This document shows positions 32,941-59,639 of a stretch of DNA of 64,000 nucleotides, piece by piece. Source of the stretch: Halocaridina rubra (lineage: Eukaryota; Arthropoda; Malacostraca; Decapoda; Atyidae); assembly GCA_037179515.1 (NCBI GenBank), contig JAXCGZ010020812.1, forward strand, positions 68,501 to 132,500. Reading direction: 5' to 3'. Numbering within the stretch: the stretch's first letter is position 1; each line of letters starts with the position of its first letter. The position numbers and the translations under genes are program-made. The notes under the pieces are model-generated. The model saw only the letters and a list, made by a program, of their open reading frames with translations. It ran no database searches and was not told the DNA's origin.

Positions 32941-32948
32941 TCCACCGC

Positions 32949-47714
<14,766 letters not shown>

Positions 47715-48024
47715 CTGAAATACACAAAGAATTTCATTAGAAAACTGTGGCTACTCAAAAGTGGATTTATGATTATTCCACTTTAAAGACAGGAGCTCAT
47801 CCGTCATAGTGTTTACTCGGAAATACACAAAGAATTTCATTAGAAAACTGAGGCTACTCTAAGGACAGTTATTGTGCCCACACTATCTGTGATGATGTGT
47901 AGTTTCACACTCTCATTCCAATAGTTTCACTTCTCCCTGATGGGTGTTCACAGGAAGGCTCTGAACTCAAACTGGACAAACTATTAAAGAATTCCATTCA
48001 ATACAATTTGCATTATCATTAAAT

Positions 48025-48305
48025 TCAATATGCTATTTTCTATAACAGAGGTACATGGATTGAAATCCCTCTTTTCTTAAAGAAAATAAACATGCTATTT
48101 CTATGACAAAAGTACATTGAAAGAAATCCCTGAGAAAATTAATATGCTATTTTCAATAAGAAGGTCCATTGAAAGAAATCCCTCTCTCTTTTAAGAAAAT
48201 CAATGTGCTTATGTTCTAAAGAGATGTACAAATCTCTCTTTTATTATAGAAAGTCAATATGCTATTTTCTGTAATGAAGGCAACTGAACAAAAAATCCCT
48301 ACTTT
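48025..48305. repeat. Minisatellite of about 60-65 bp, about five copies
   Basis: Imperfect units share aatatgctattttctataa, then gtacattgaaagaaatccct. It lies upstream (minus strand) of BTB-ZF exon 1. Confidence 0.75.
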
Positions 48306-48636
48306 ATTAAAGGAATTTACACATATAAAACATATTTAAACATTTTTCAGATACTTCTACAAAGTTTTAAATATGTAAACATTAAAGTTAGAAGAATTTA
48401 TACCTAATTCTCAGAGGTTATCAATGTTATTGTATACTATACATTACATTATCAAATTTTCTACTTAAAATCGGGCTCCTGTGAGTACCTGTGACGTGCA
48501 TAATACCAATGTAAATAAATACTAATTTGTTTATTCATTTTTATGCTAAATGAGTTAAAGGACATTCATTTTAAATCGCCAACATCACACACTGATATAG
48601 GAATTAATGATGTTTGACAAGGAATAATTGTTCACT

Positions 48637-48638
<2 letters not shown>

Positions 48639-48713
<75 letters not shown>
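48639..48713. repeat. (GA)n microsatellite
   Basis: A pure GA tract of about 74 bp. Confidence 0.97.
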
Positions 48714-48715
<2 letters not shown>

Positions 48716-48719
48716 TATC

Positions 48720-49280
48720 TTGGGCAAAAAATTGTCCTATTTATTAGCATAACGAAGAAACACTTAAAATGAGAAATTAAGGTACACACGTGCATTTAGT
48801 TACATGGTAAAAACATTTATGCCTCTATTCCACTTCATATATAAAACAGCTTTGCTGTAAAAGAAAAAAAAAAAAAAAGCTTTGGATTACATTTCAGACC
48901 TTCATTCCATTAAAAAAAAAAAAAAAAAAAGTGGTAAAGCTGCTCGAAAGAAACAGTGCAAGAGTTCCCTCAAGGAGAACCAGCAGCCACCCTATCATGG
49001 TTGCAGCCGAGGCAACTGGAGGGATTTTTGCAGGACGACCTTGGAAGACGGGTTTTTATATACATATACCGGAGGGAGGGGAGGGCGGACTAGGAATGTA
49101 CAAATACGTTGGTGAGGTGCAGGAGGGCATTGGGGCAAAACAAGAAGGGGGCAGAGGGTAGGGGAAGTTTCAAAAGGCGAGGCGCAAAGAACTCATTCAT
49201 TGCCCCTGGCACCAATTTTACCCATCTTGTGCCTCTCAATTTCTTCTGCTCCATCGCCGTTTATTAAGAGAACGCTACAA
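48720..49280. other. Intergenic or 5' intron sequence with a GC-richer segment
   Basis: The stretch 48945-49180 is richer in G and purines than its surroundings and open for about 76 codons on plus. No domain is recognised and codon use looks like simple sequence. Confidence 0.3.
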
Positions 49281-49283
49281 ATG

Positions 49284-49285
<2 letters not shown>

Positions 49286-49378
<93 letters not shown>
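49286..49378. repeat. (TA)n microsatellite
   Basis: A TA tract with one phase break at 49316. Confidence 0.95.
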
Positions 49379-49381
<3 letters not shown>

Positions 49382-49866
49382 ACGCTCGTGTATGTATGAA
49401 AAATGTATCTGCCCTTAACAAGGATTTGAAACGACTAAACACTTGATAATCCAAAAATTTAAACTTATGACCTGCACAACAACAACAATAATAAATAATA
49501 ATAATAATCATAACTAGAATTTCAACTGCATTCGCACCAAATAAAAAAAATGTGTATATCTGATGTCAGTAATTTCTCTCTCTCTCATTTGAGTTAAGTA
49601 GTCTTATTATCCTTTGATGCCTTACGTCACAATAAAAATATCAAGCACCGAATACATGCGTAACCTCCGAGTGAGGGCCTCACGAAGTAAGCCTTCAAGT
49701 AAAAAGTGGAAAAACTTGATTTATACTCTCTATCTCTCTAGGTAACTCACTCAGACGGCAAATGGGATAGCTAAATATATAACGACCTGGTACACAAACA
49801 GGTAACATCTACCACCCACTCACAAAAGGAGCTCCTCCCCATCCCTTAATCTCCCTCTCGATAAAG

Positions 49867-49869
<3 letters not shown>

Positions 49870-49948
<79 letters not shown>

Positions 49949-49964
49949 CAAGTTCTGAAAAAAA

Positions 49965-50028
<64 letters not shown>
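49870..50028. repeat. Two (TA)n microsatellites
   Basis: TA tracts at 49870-49945 and 49967-50028, separated by a 21-bp spacer. Confidence 0.95.
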
Positions 50029-50031
<3 letters not shown>

Positions 50032-50879
50032 TCGATTTCGATGTTTCATGGAACATCTGTCGCTAAAGGGCACAAGCAAACAGTAAGTGACAGGTGCTGC
50101 TACCTGCAGATGAAGACGGGACAGGTGTTTATATGCTCTATAAGACGAACTATTTATACGAGGGCGGTGGTATGTACGATAAATACGTACAAAATAAATA
50201 TACAAATCCAGAAAATAAAAGATCCAAAAATACGTTGTTTAAAGTACGGCACAATTTCCTGGTCATAAAATTTAAACTCTGGAATCTGTGTAAAACAAAT
50301 GTGTGTGAGAGAGGGAGATAATCTTTAGCATTACTGCATCATGGAAGATACAATGAACGTAATACTATGGCACCTCTGCTTCAAACCATATTCCACAATG
50401 TATGTACACTCATGTACACACTGTGCATGGTGCTGGCAGCTGCTGCTGCTGAACAGCCAGCCACACATGTCACCGGCGTAACGTCACGCACTGTGGAACA
50501 GAATAAGGGGGGGGGGGTCTTATATAGGAGGAGCACGTAACAGTTGCCAAATACCATTTGCATACTATATAAAATTATTGACATAAACTTTACGCCTAAC
50601 GTGATTAGCGAGGAAAACACAATTTTTCAAAGTCTTTGGAGAAGCTTCACATTTCAAAAATTATTCCAAAAGATAAGTTACCATTTCTCGAGGAACTGTT
50701 TCACTCTCTGGCAAACGCAATAGTAATAATTAATGCCACGGGAAATTGGTATGTGGTAACTTCGCCTAGTGCGCCAGATGGTAATGTGTTGGCGGTTGCG
50801 CGATAATACAACAGCCAGGTGGTCTTTCCTACTCAGATGTGGCCTGACAAAAACCACGCACAAAGAGAGGAATACTTAC

Positions 50880-51000
50880 ATCGTCACGCGTGGACACCGT
50901 ACAAAAACCGCATTTCATCTTCGCCGTCACTCTTATTCCATACAATATATGGCTACGTATAGAGTAATTTACCGAATTATATGATATTTAAAATCTTCAT
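50880..51000 (-). other. Candidate 5' UTR exon of the BTB-ZF gene (3' end at 50880)
   Basis: On minus, CGCGTGACGAT|GTAAGTATTC is a near-perfect donor at 50880, in a stretch with more CpG than its neighbours. Spliced to the 47714 acceptor it would give a leader. An ATG (about 50918) in it would read MKCGFCTVSTRDD and run into the next exon, ending just past the main ATG, that is, an overlapping upstream ORF. The upstream limit and promoter are unknown. Confidence 0.3.
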
Positions 51001-51520
51001 ACCAAACCAGTCACATCCAAACATCGGTTACAAGCGTATGGGGTGCATGTGTAACAGGCTAAGAGAGGGACAGGACACATCTGTCGTCGATTCTCCCTCG
51101 CGCAGCACTGACGATGTAGAAACATCGCATATAACGAAGCGAGCACCGTTTCCCTACCATCACCGCACAAACTTAAGTACACACACAATATCTTCGTGAT
51201 ACAAACTAAAATAAAATCACATAGCACTTTACTGTGGAAAATGTATACGAGAAGTCCTGATCATTTCACTCATTTGCGCTTTCAACGAAAGCTAAAAACT
51301 TTCGTTTTCATTTATACAAAAGGTACTTTAAAATATAACTTTATGGATATAAATAACTAAAATATATCAAGATTAAACTACAGTAACTATTTTTCCACTC
51401 AAATCCTGTGTGAGCGCGCGCGTGTGAACTACAGCTTCCAATAGCGAGCAGGTGCAGAGCCCCTAGCCAATTGCGAAAGAATGTGTTGAAAATATACAGT
51501 ATATGAACGCATTCGTTACG
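51000..51520. other. Possible promoter region of the BTB-ZF gene
   Basis: Less AT-simple than its surroundings, with CpG-containing segments near 51085-51130 and 51410-51480 (gtgagcgcgcgcgtgtg). No TATA box or initiator could be assigned with confidence. Confidence 0.25.

Positions 51521-51560
<40 letters not shown>
51521..51560. repeat. Poly(A) run
   Basis: About 40 uninterrupted A. No retroelement body was recognised directly upstream. Confidence 0.9.
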
Positions 51561-51561
<1 letters not shown>

Positions 51562-51584
51562 ACGATTAATACTGTGCACGGACA

Positions 51585-51588
<4 letters not shown>

Positions 51589-51655
<67 letters not shown>
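51589..51655. repeat. (TA)n microsatellite, left of a SINE
   Basis: A TA tract of about 66 bp that runs straight into the SINE head. Confidence 0.96.
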
Positions 51656-51659
<4 letters not shown>

Positions 51660-51852
51660 CGCCGTGGCTCAACCGGTAGCGTCCGCGACTCTGAGGCGTC
51701 AGGTCGAGGGTTCGCGCCCCGTCACGGTCTGAGGTTAGCAAGGGCATGCACTCAGCGTAAGGATTACATCTGCCAAAACAAGTCCTTCGCAAGAAGGCAA
51801 CCGTCCTAGCCCTTGGTAGAAAAGGGAGTCCGTGACGTAAAACCGGAACAGT

Positions 51853-51854
<2 letters not shown>
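51656..51854 (+). repeat. SINE-A inserted in a (TA)n tract
   Basis: A well preserved head (tggctcaaccggtagcg, gagggttcgcgcccc) and body, ending 'gacgtaaaaccggaacagtt'. TA repeats flank both ends, so the target-site duplication is hidden in the microsatellite. Confidence 0.92.

Positions 51855-51925
<71 letters not shown>
51855..51925. repeat. (TA)n microsatellite, right of a SINE
   Basis: A TA tract of about 70 bp beginning right after the SINE end. Confidence 0.96.
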
Positions 51926-51927
<2 letters not shown>

Positions 51928-52284
51928 GGAAATGAAGAAACCAAGTGGAATCTATAGTTTAAGAGAATATTCAAATTAATATGGAGTATATCAATTAACT
52001 CTTAAAGAGGCGTCAGGAAGCAAGGATATCTATCACGCATTGCTGCTGTTCGAGTAACATGAAATCATGACCCGCACGCAGTTATTTACTAGAAAGTACC
52101 TTGATGAATTTCGACAAGAGCCTGATACACGCACCTATCCTGAGCTGAATCCATCAGCAGTATTACAAAAGCTCTGAGGTTACTTGGGTGTATTAGTAGG
52201 CAAAAACGCTCATGTTTCAAGTACTTGTACCCTCTTTCGTAAGCAACAATTCGTCCCCGAGGTATGGATAGTCCAGAGATGTGA

Positions 52285-52415
52285 TGAGATCGGTTTTAAG
52301 TCACGGACTCCCTATCCTACTACGGGCTACGACGGTGCCTACTCCAGGACTTTGGTTTTGGCAGGTAGCGAACCAAAGACCTGGCGCATTAATGTCGCAA
52401 GCGTTACCCCAGTCC
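52285..52415 (-). repeat. SINE-B fragment (inverted)
   Basis: Plus-strand tcggttttaagtcacggact, acgacggtgcctactc and aggactttggttttggcagg are the complement of the SINE-B 3' half. The head end is lost. Confidence 0.65.
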
Positions 52416-52654
52416 AGTAAAGTATACATCATTCCAAACCTTGGACATATTCCAAGAGGATATTTAGTGTACTACATTCATATAGTACTGAATGCATTTA
52501 ATCCAATAGATAGAATAGAAGGAAAAGGCGATTAATTCCACTGACAGGCTGAAAAGCATACCAGGGGTGAAAGTATTTATTTATTTATTTATTTTTTTTA
52601 AATTCTCGGTGCAGCGTTTGAACTCTTTCGCCATTTGGCCTGGGATTCTGTCAT

Positions 52655-52880
52655 GAATGTACATACAAGCTGTCCCAAGGTCAGCCTCTCTCTTGTATGT
52701 ACATACAAGCTGTCCCAAGGTCAGCATCTCTCCCTCTCTGGTATGTACATACAATCTGTCCCAAGGTTTGCCTCTCGATCTTGTATGCACATACAAGCTG
52801 TCCCAAGGTCAGCCTCTCTATCTCTCTCTCTCCCTCTCTTTGTTAATACATACATGTTGTCCCAAGGTCAGGTGCATTCT
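52655..52880. repeat. Minisatellite of about 40-50 bp, about five or six copies
   Basis: Units of gtacatacaagctgtcccaa plus ggtcagcctctc and a variable CT run, at about 52657, 52698, 52742, 52787 and 52845. Confidence 0.88.
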
Positions 52881-53248
52881 CCCCCCCCCCTTCTTCATAA
52901 AAGATGATAATCTGCATATAAATAATTCTTCTCATTATTGTTCTCTCTGTAATTACAGTTCTTTGCTGTCTTAAATAGTGTATAGATTATTATTAAATGG
53001 CTCCCGCTGTTACATAAATATGAACAAGAATATTATGTAAGTAAAATAAGAACGCGGTGAAACAGCTGTTGTATTTACACATGAATTAAAGATAAGAATG
53101 GGTGTTGTAAACATATAATAAAAATAGAACAGCTGTTGTAAAGTACATATATAGTACAGCTAATATAACAGCTGTCATAAATATATAATAAATATATAAC
53201 AGCTTTCGCAATTACACAATAAATCCCAGAAAATATCCATAATACCTT

Positions 53249-53515
53249 ATGTACAGATACAGCTACATGCGTTTTCTTTTTCGCGTACGATGGAGTAGTT
53301 TAAAAAAAAAATTTAAAAGGGCGGATCTCCATTACACCAAAACTACTCAGGGTTCAAGAGATTTCCACAAAATACCTGAGAAATATGCCAATGCCAAGGA
53401 CAAAACAGGTGCTACTGTCCTGACAGGTGTAGATGAGGCTGAGAGTATAAGTCGTAAATGGCTTGAACAGTTTTACAGCTTTTGCACACACACACACACG
53501 CGTGTATTCCAATGA
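53249..53515 (+). pseudogene. Possible non-LTR linker fragment
   Basis: An 88-codon frame contains NAKDKTGATVLTGVDEAESI and SRKWLEQFYSF, which resembles the 'xDxxGxxhTxxxEIxxRWxEYF' linker before the RT core of some LINEs. The RT core is absent. The call rests on one motif. Confidence 0.3.
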
Positions 53516-53829
53516 TTTATTATCACCTGTACTAAATTATAGTCTGAATGATCGTAACACTCCGTCGTTTCATTTTGCCTTCACAACTGACCTCTATTCA
53601 TCTGAGTAACGTCTTAACATATTTTCGCGATTCCAGTTGACTTGCATATGATAAATAGTACAGTATATGAAAAAAGGAATAAAAATTTTTATAATAAAAA
53701 TAATAATAAGAGTTATAACAATATAATAATAACTTCTATTAGTACCGGAAACTGTGGTGGTTTCTCTCCCACAGAAAACCATCCTTCGGAACCCCCAACA
53801 GCACATTTCAATACGAATTGCCAATGGTC

Positions 53830-54430
53830 TCTCATTCCACCTTCTTAGACTACCTGTGGTGTAGAACTTCCTGTGTACTAGCTGACGTGGACGAAAAATC
53901 GAATAATTAACTAATTTCTATGGTTCTACACAGTATAATACGTCGCGGTATTATTTCTATGGTTAGAATATATCACGTAAGTACAACATAATAAAACGGG
54001 TATTTCACAAGATGGCGTTATTATGATTATTATTGTGGTTATTGTTATTATTATTATTATGATTATTGTTATTATTATTATGATTATTATTGTTATTATA
54101 ACTATTATAAGGACACTGTAATTCCACTTTTTCGATCAATATCTATTTTAAAGTCTACACAAGCTAACATCACTGAAATAGCTCAGGTCAGCGACTTTTC
54201 TGCTTCCTCCTTCTTTGGAGAGCTTCTGGAGCTCTTCTTCTTCCTCTCATTACCGAGTCATTGTTTCACTTTCTTTCAAGACCACAAACTTTGGGTCAAC
54301 TCTCTCATTACTTCGTTCCAAGCGTTACCTCACTCCTAAATTACAGGTAGGTAGAATATATACAATGCGAAAGAAATTGTAGTCGACGAAATGCAGGAAG
54401 GTTCATTCAAATCATTCAATGATGAGATGT
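53830..54430. other. Intergenic, nothing recognised beyond (ATT)n
   Basis: A trinucleotide (att/gat) run occupies 54015-54110. The rest has no supported feature. Confidence 0.5.
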
Positions 54431-54439
54431 GATTGGCTT

Positions 54440-54630
54440 TTCGTCATGAACTCCCTTTTCTACCAAGGGCTAGGATGGTACCTTCAAACGTAGGACTTTG
54501 GTTTTGGCAAGTGTGACTGTTACCCTGAGTGGATACTCTTGTTAACCTAAGAATGTGGCGGGCCGCGAACCCAAGATCTAACGAGTCAAAGTTGCGAGCA
54601 TTACCACTTGGCCACGGTGGTACTCAATGA
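54440..54630 (-). repeat. SINE-B (inverted)
   Basis: Plus-strand gtaggactttggttttggca, gggccgcgaacccaagatct and cgagcattaccacttggcca are the complement of the body, B box and A box. Confidence 0.78.
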
Positions 54631-54773
54631 TATCCTTGCAATTTTCAGGAGAGTTTTAAAAGAGGCAATTGTTTTCCTTGATCTGGCTAGAGTTCATATT
54701 AGTCTCCTTCCATAAAAAGCCTAAAATACAGCAAGTTATGTAATAACGTGGTTTTCTCTTCGCATTACATTAC

Positions 54774-55111
<338 letters not shown>

Positions 55112-55534
55112 CAGGAATAATGAATTAATGGCTGATCACCAAAAAATAATGCGTAGCCTTAGATTTAAAACAAGACTTGTACTGTTTGCTGATAACTTGA
55201 AATTCACAAATCTCTCTCTCTCTCTCTTTATAACTCACAATTTGCCACAGATTTTTCTAAAACACGAATGAAAGAGTTTCCTTAGAAGCCTTCCCCAGAG
55301 TTCCGTTTTCTCTCTCTACTTTCGTTCACTTCCTGTGACCGGAGCGTTTTAAAGGCTTTCGTGAACGGACCGTGAATCCAGGAAAAGCTACTGCGTACAC
55401 ACATACACAGACACACATACTTTCTTTGGGGTCATCAAACTCTTATTTGTTCGTTTTCTTTATTAACGGAGCCCTTTAAGAAGCTTTTCCTGCCGTCATG
55501 TACTCGGGCGATATAAAGACCAATACAATATTAA

Positions 55535-55538
<4 letters not shown>

Positions 55539-55610
<72 letters not shown>
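55539..55610. repeat. (TA)n microsatellite
   Basis: A TA tract of about 72 bp. An (ACT)/(AAT) trinucleotide region follows at 55685-55830. Confidence 0.95.
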
Positions 55611-55615
<5 letters not shown>

Positions 55616-55763
55616 CCTCAATTTTATAATTAATTTGACGATGAATTTTTCTTTTTACATGAAATAGTACTTCTACTGCTATTTGCACTAATACTACTAC
55701 TCCTGCTACAACTACTACTACTATTACTATTAAATAATAATAATAACAATGATGATAATAATG

Positions 55764-55801
<38 letters not shown>

Positions 55802-56090
55802 TCATGATGGATATTATTATTATTATTTTTTTAAATTTATAGAAGTCCATTGTAAAGTTTTTCGTTTAACAAATAATTCAAAGCTTTCCACAACATACAT
55901 GCAAAGAAGAAGAGAATAAATGGTTGAATTTTTCTTTTTGTTTGATTGGCGAAGAGAGGCGCTTCCGGATGAAGCCAAACCAAGCTGAAATGATAGCTGG
56001 AAATGGGGGAGGGGGTTCAGCACTCATTGTATTTGTTCTGCGGGGGTGTGTACACGCAAACACTTTCCAGTATGCACCAACGGTTGTGCG

Positions 56091-56245
<155 letters not shown>

Positions 56246-56338
56246 ATGGGTGTGGGTGGATGTTTGTGTGTGGACTGAGAGGGGTATAGAATAGCGGAGT
56301 ACCTTAGCGCTTACAAATATGATAATCAACTCATCTCC

Positions 56339-56341
<3 letters not shown>

Positions 56342-56407
<66 letters not shown>

Positions 56408-56408
56408 T
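56342..56408. repeat. (TA)n microsatellite, left of a mini-LINE
   Basis: A TA tract of about 67 bp with one break, ending at the mini-LINE tail. Confidence 0.95.
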
Positions 56409-56591
56409 TTTTAAGGGGTGTGACACCACGACGGGCGATGAAAACTGCCCTTATCGAACCTTGGCAAGAAGAAACATAAATTAATGAGAAACTCTGATGG
56501 GGAGTATTGTGACTTGTCAGATGTGAGGGGATAATATGAAATGTGTAATGAATATACAAGAATATTCTGTGTTGATGTAGTCATAGAAACA

Positions 56592-56593
<2 letters not shown>
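56409..56593 (-). repeat. Mini-LINE: LINE 5' end joined to 3' tail, between two (TA)n tracts
   Basis: Plus-strand gtgtgacaccacgacgggcg and aaaactgcccttatcgaacc is the LINE 3' tail. It then passes directly to gtattgtgacttgtcagatg, gtgtaatgaatatacaagaa and tgatgtagtcatag, which corresponds to the LINE 5' end near 30235-30285. The whole coding region is missing. Confidence 0.8.

Positions 56594-56671
<78 letters not shown>
56594..56671. repeat. (TA)n microsatellite, right of a mini-LINE
   Basis: A TA tract of about 78 bp starting at the mini-LINE 5' end. Confidence 0.95.
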
Positions 56672-56674
<3 letters not shown>

Positions 56675-56754
56675 GTGATATACACATTTTTTTCCAATTG
56701 CTATTAATGCATTATCCTTTTATTTGTTTTACGTGTTTATGCAATTAACTCATT

Positions 56755-56959
56755 GTACTCTCCGTGGCAAAATGGTAGCATCTTCGACTCTGAGGCGGCA
56801 GGTCGAGGGTTCGCGCCCCGTCACGGACTGAGGTTAGTAAGGGCATACACTCAGGGTAACGATTACATCTGCCAAAACAAGCCCTTCGTAGGAAGGCAAC
56901 CGTCCTAGCCCTTAGTAGAAAAGGGAGTTCGTGACGTAAAACCGAATCCAATCGAATCC
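56755..56959 (+). repeat. SINE-A with perfect 16-bp target-site duplication
   Basis: The head ctctccgtggcaaaatggta differs slightly from the other SINE-A copies and approaches SINE-B, but the B box (gagggttcgcgcccc) and body are of the A type. It is flanked by exact atgcaattaactcatt at 56739-56754 and 56960-56975. Confidence 0.9.
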
Positions 56960-56975
56960 ATGCAATTAACTCATT

Positions 56976-57433
56976 ATTTGTAACCTGCTGTTAAGTGCTG
57001 TTCTTATGCTGTTAACCCATCCAAAAAGTGATAGGAACAGTATCATTTTTTAATGTTTTAATGTAAATTAACGCAGTCCATTTAAATAAATAAAGACACT
57101 CGCTTAAATAAAAATGTTTGTTTGCAAAAGACATTTTTTTATATATTCTTATATTCATTTTTCTTTATATTTTCATTTTAGAATTCTGTTTTTATGATTC
57201 TTATGTTGATTTTTTTTATCCGTAAAAATAACGAATTTTTAAAGAACAAATAAATATTATTTATTTTAGTAGAGATTTATTTAAAATACTCCTAAAACTA
57301 ATTTACACTTTTCTTGTGTACTTTGAATTTATGTAGTTATTTGTGTATTATTTATTTACTTATTTATTTATATTAATATTATTATTGTGCGTTTGACTTA
57401 AGCTCTTTACATTTCATATTCGTGTGTACAGAC

Positions 57434-57436
<3 letters not shown>
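56976..57436. other. Intergenic, nothing recognised
   Basis: AT-rich sequence with no coding or repeat signal that could be supported. Confidence 0.5.

Positions 57437-57507
<71 letters not shown>
57437..57507. repeat. (TA)n microsatellite, left of a LINE fragment
   Basis: A TA tract of about 70 bp ending at the LINE 3' tail. Confidence 0.95.
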
Positions 57508-58047
<540 letters not shown>

Positions 58048-58126
58048 CATACATACATACATACATACAGACACATATGATCTACATACATCTGTGTGAT
58101 CAATTAAACACATACGCCTATACATG

Positions 58127-58128
<2 letters not shown>

Positions 58129-58207
<79 letters not shown>

Positions 58208-58208
58208 A
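58129..58208. repeat. (TA)n microsatellite
   Basis: A TA tract of about 70 bp plus a short extension. Confidence 0.95.
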
Positions 58209-58348
58209 TAAGCAAAAGGGAATGAAATTAAAATTTGAAATCTAACTGAGCTAATTCATTGTTTCGCTCGTGACTCTTGTATCCTGCTGCCTCAGTGGCT
58301 CTCGCGGCAATTACTAATGACATTACTTGAGATATGCGTGCAAAATCC

Positions 58349-58349
<1 letters not shown>

Positions 58350-58426
<77 letters not shown>
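58350..58426. repeat. (CT)n microsatellite
   Basis: A pure CT tract of about 76 bp that directly abuts a LINE RNase H fragment. Confidence 0.97.
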
Positions 58427-58429
<3 letters not shown>

Positions 58430-58983
58430 CTCGCGGCCGCTCAGGATGCTTCTCTTGTTGTGTCGTTTGTATGGACGCCCTCTCACATTGGGCTGACTGG
58501 CAACGACACAGCGGATCGTCTTGCCAAGGCGGCCTGTATGCTGGATGGGTATGCTGTGGCCGCTGAGCCCTCCCTCCGATGCCTACGTAACATCATCTAC
58601 TCAACTGGGTTTGCCATGACGGTCCGGCGCAGGGACACGGAGAGGGCCAACTGTGTGTCCATACAGCACCATGATCACTTTCTTCACAGTCGCTACAAGT
58701 GGGCTTAATGGTGCGGAAAAACAATGTAGTTAGTGCTCGGCTCAGAATGGGGTATCGGCCTTTATGGCAGGTCTCCCAGACTCTAGATATGCCACAGTAC
58801 ACCTCCTGTATATTATGCGACCATCCTAATGCTAACACTCTTGACCACTATTGTCTTCAGTGCCCCACAGTGAGAGATGTTTTACCACAAGGTCAGAACT
58901 TAATACAGATCTGCTCATTTTTACTTAATGATGACAACCTTGATGTTATTCTTGCTCGTTATCCTCACTTTGTTGGCCATTAA
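58427..58983 (+). pseudogene. Non-LTR RNase H domain and C-terminal region, fragment
   Basis: The first frame reads SLVVSFVWTPSHIGLTGND, then TADRLAKAACMLDGYAV: the WxPSHxGxxGNxxAD motif of RNase H domains carried by some LINEs. After a frame break near 58700 it reads LRMGYRPLWQVSQTLDMPQY, then CILCDHPNANTLDHYCLQC, a CCHC-like zinc motif typical of such C-termini, and ends at TAA (58981-58983). No RT was found attached, so it is 5'-truncated. Confidence 0.85.
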
Positions 58984-59141
58984 TTATATTAAATTATACA
59001 TATATTTTCTGTATGTTGCTGTATAATTCTGTTTGTGTGTTCTGTGTTTCTCTGAGCTTTACTTTTGTATATAATGTACTCTGTGCTGCCATACTGTGAG
59101 TTGTGTATTAGTATGCAGCAATGTTTTATCAATGTGTACAC

Positions 59142-59170
59142 CTCCTCTCTCTCTCTCTCTCTCTCTCTCA
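59142..59170. repeat. (CT)n microsatellite
   Basis: A short CT tract of about 29 bp. Confidence 0.92.
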
Positions 59171-59214
59171 GTACTTCTTTCTTAGATAGCAATTCTCTTT
59201 ATGATGTCTTATGA

Positions 59215-59545
59215 TTTGTAGCTCGCGGATTGGTCGGTGCAGCGATTCCTTCTTCCCATCTACCACCAGACTGGAACTCTCTTCCTCTTTCTGTCTTCCC
59301 TAATTCTTAACTTATCATCCTTCAAAAAACGGATCTATCGTCATCTCAGGGCCTAGTCCTCCATATATCTGGGTCCTCTGTACTTTGACTGTTTTTGCTG
59401 TCTGTCGCCTTTGTGTGATACTACCTCATCTCTGCCTTGTCCTTAACCTTTTTCTTTTCGTTCGTCTTGGTGTTTTCTTATGCCCGGTCCTTTATTGATT
59501 AGGGCAGTTTTTTCCTGTCCCGGTGTCACACTCATAAAAACACCA
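59215..59545 (+). mobile_element. 5'-truncated LINE 3' end (26797 family)
   Basis: The text gattggtcggtgcagcgatt, atctatcgtcatctcagggc, tgatactacctcatctctgc and 'tgtcccggtgtcacactcat' plus aaaaac matches the complement of 26797-27125. The orientation is plus. Confidence 0.88.
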
Positions 59546-59639
59546 CACTGTGGGTGACCTAAGCTGTAAGATGGTAGTGAGGGGGGAAGAATTGTCGTGA
59601 AACACAAGAGAGTACTTCAAGATTATTCCTATCGATTGT

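Noticed and set aside
48931..49161. A 76-codon plus-strand frame as a gene
   Set aside because: No domain, simple Gly/Glu-rich composition, adjacent to A runs and without splice partners.
52635..52974. Open frames with Ser-Cys-Pro-Lys repeats
   Set aside because: They are translations of a minisatellite of about 45 bp.
55476..55850. Tyr-rich minus-strand frame
   Set aside because: It is produced by (AAT)n and (TA)n repeats.
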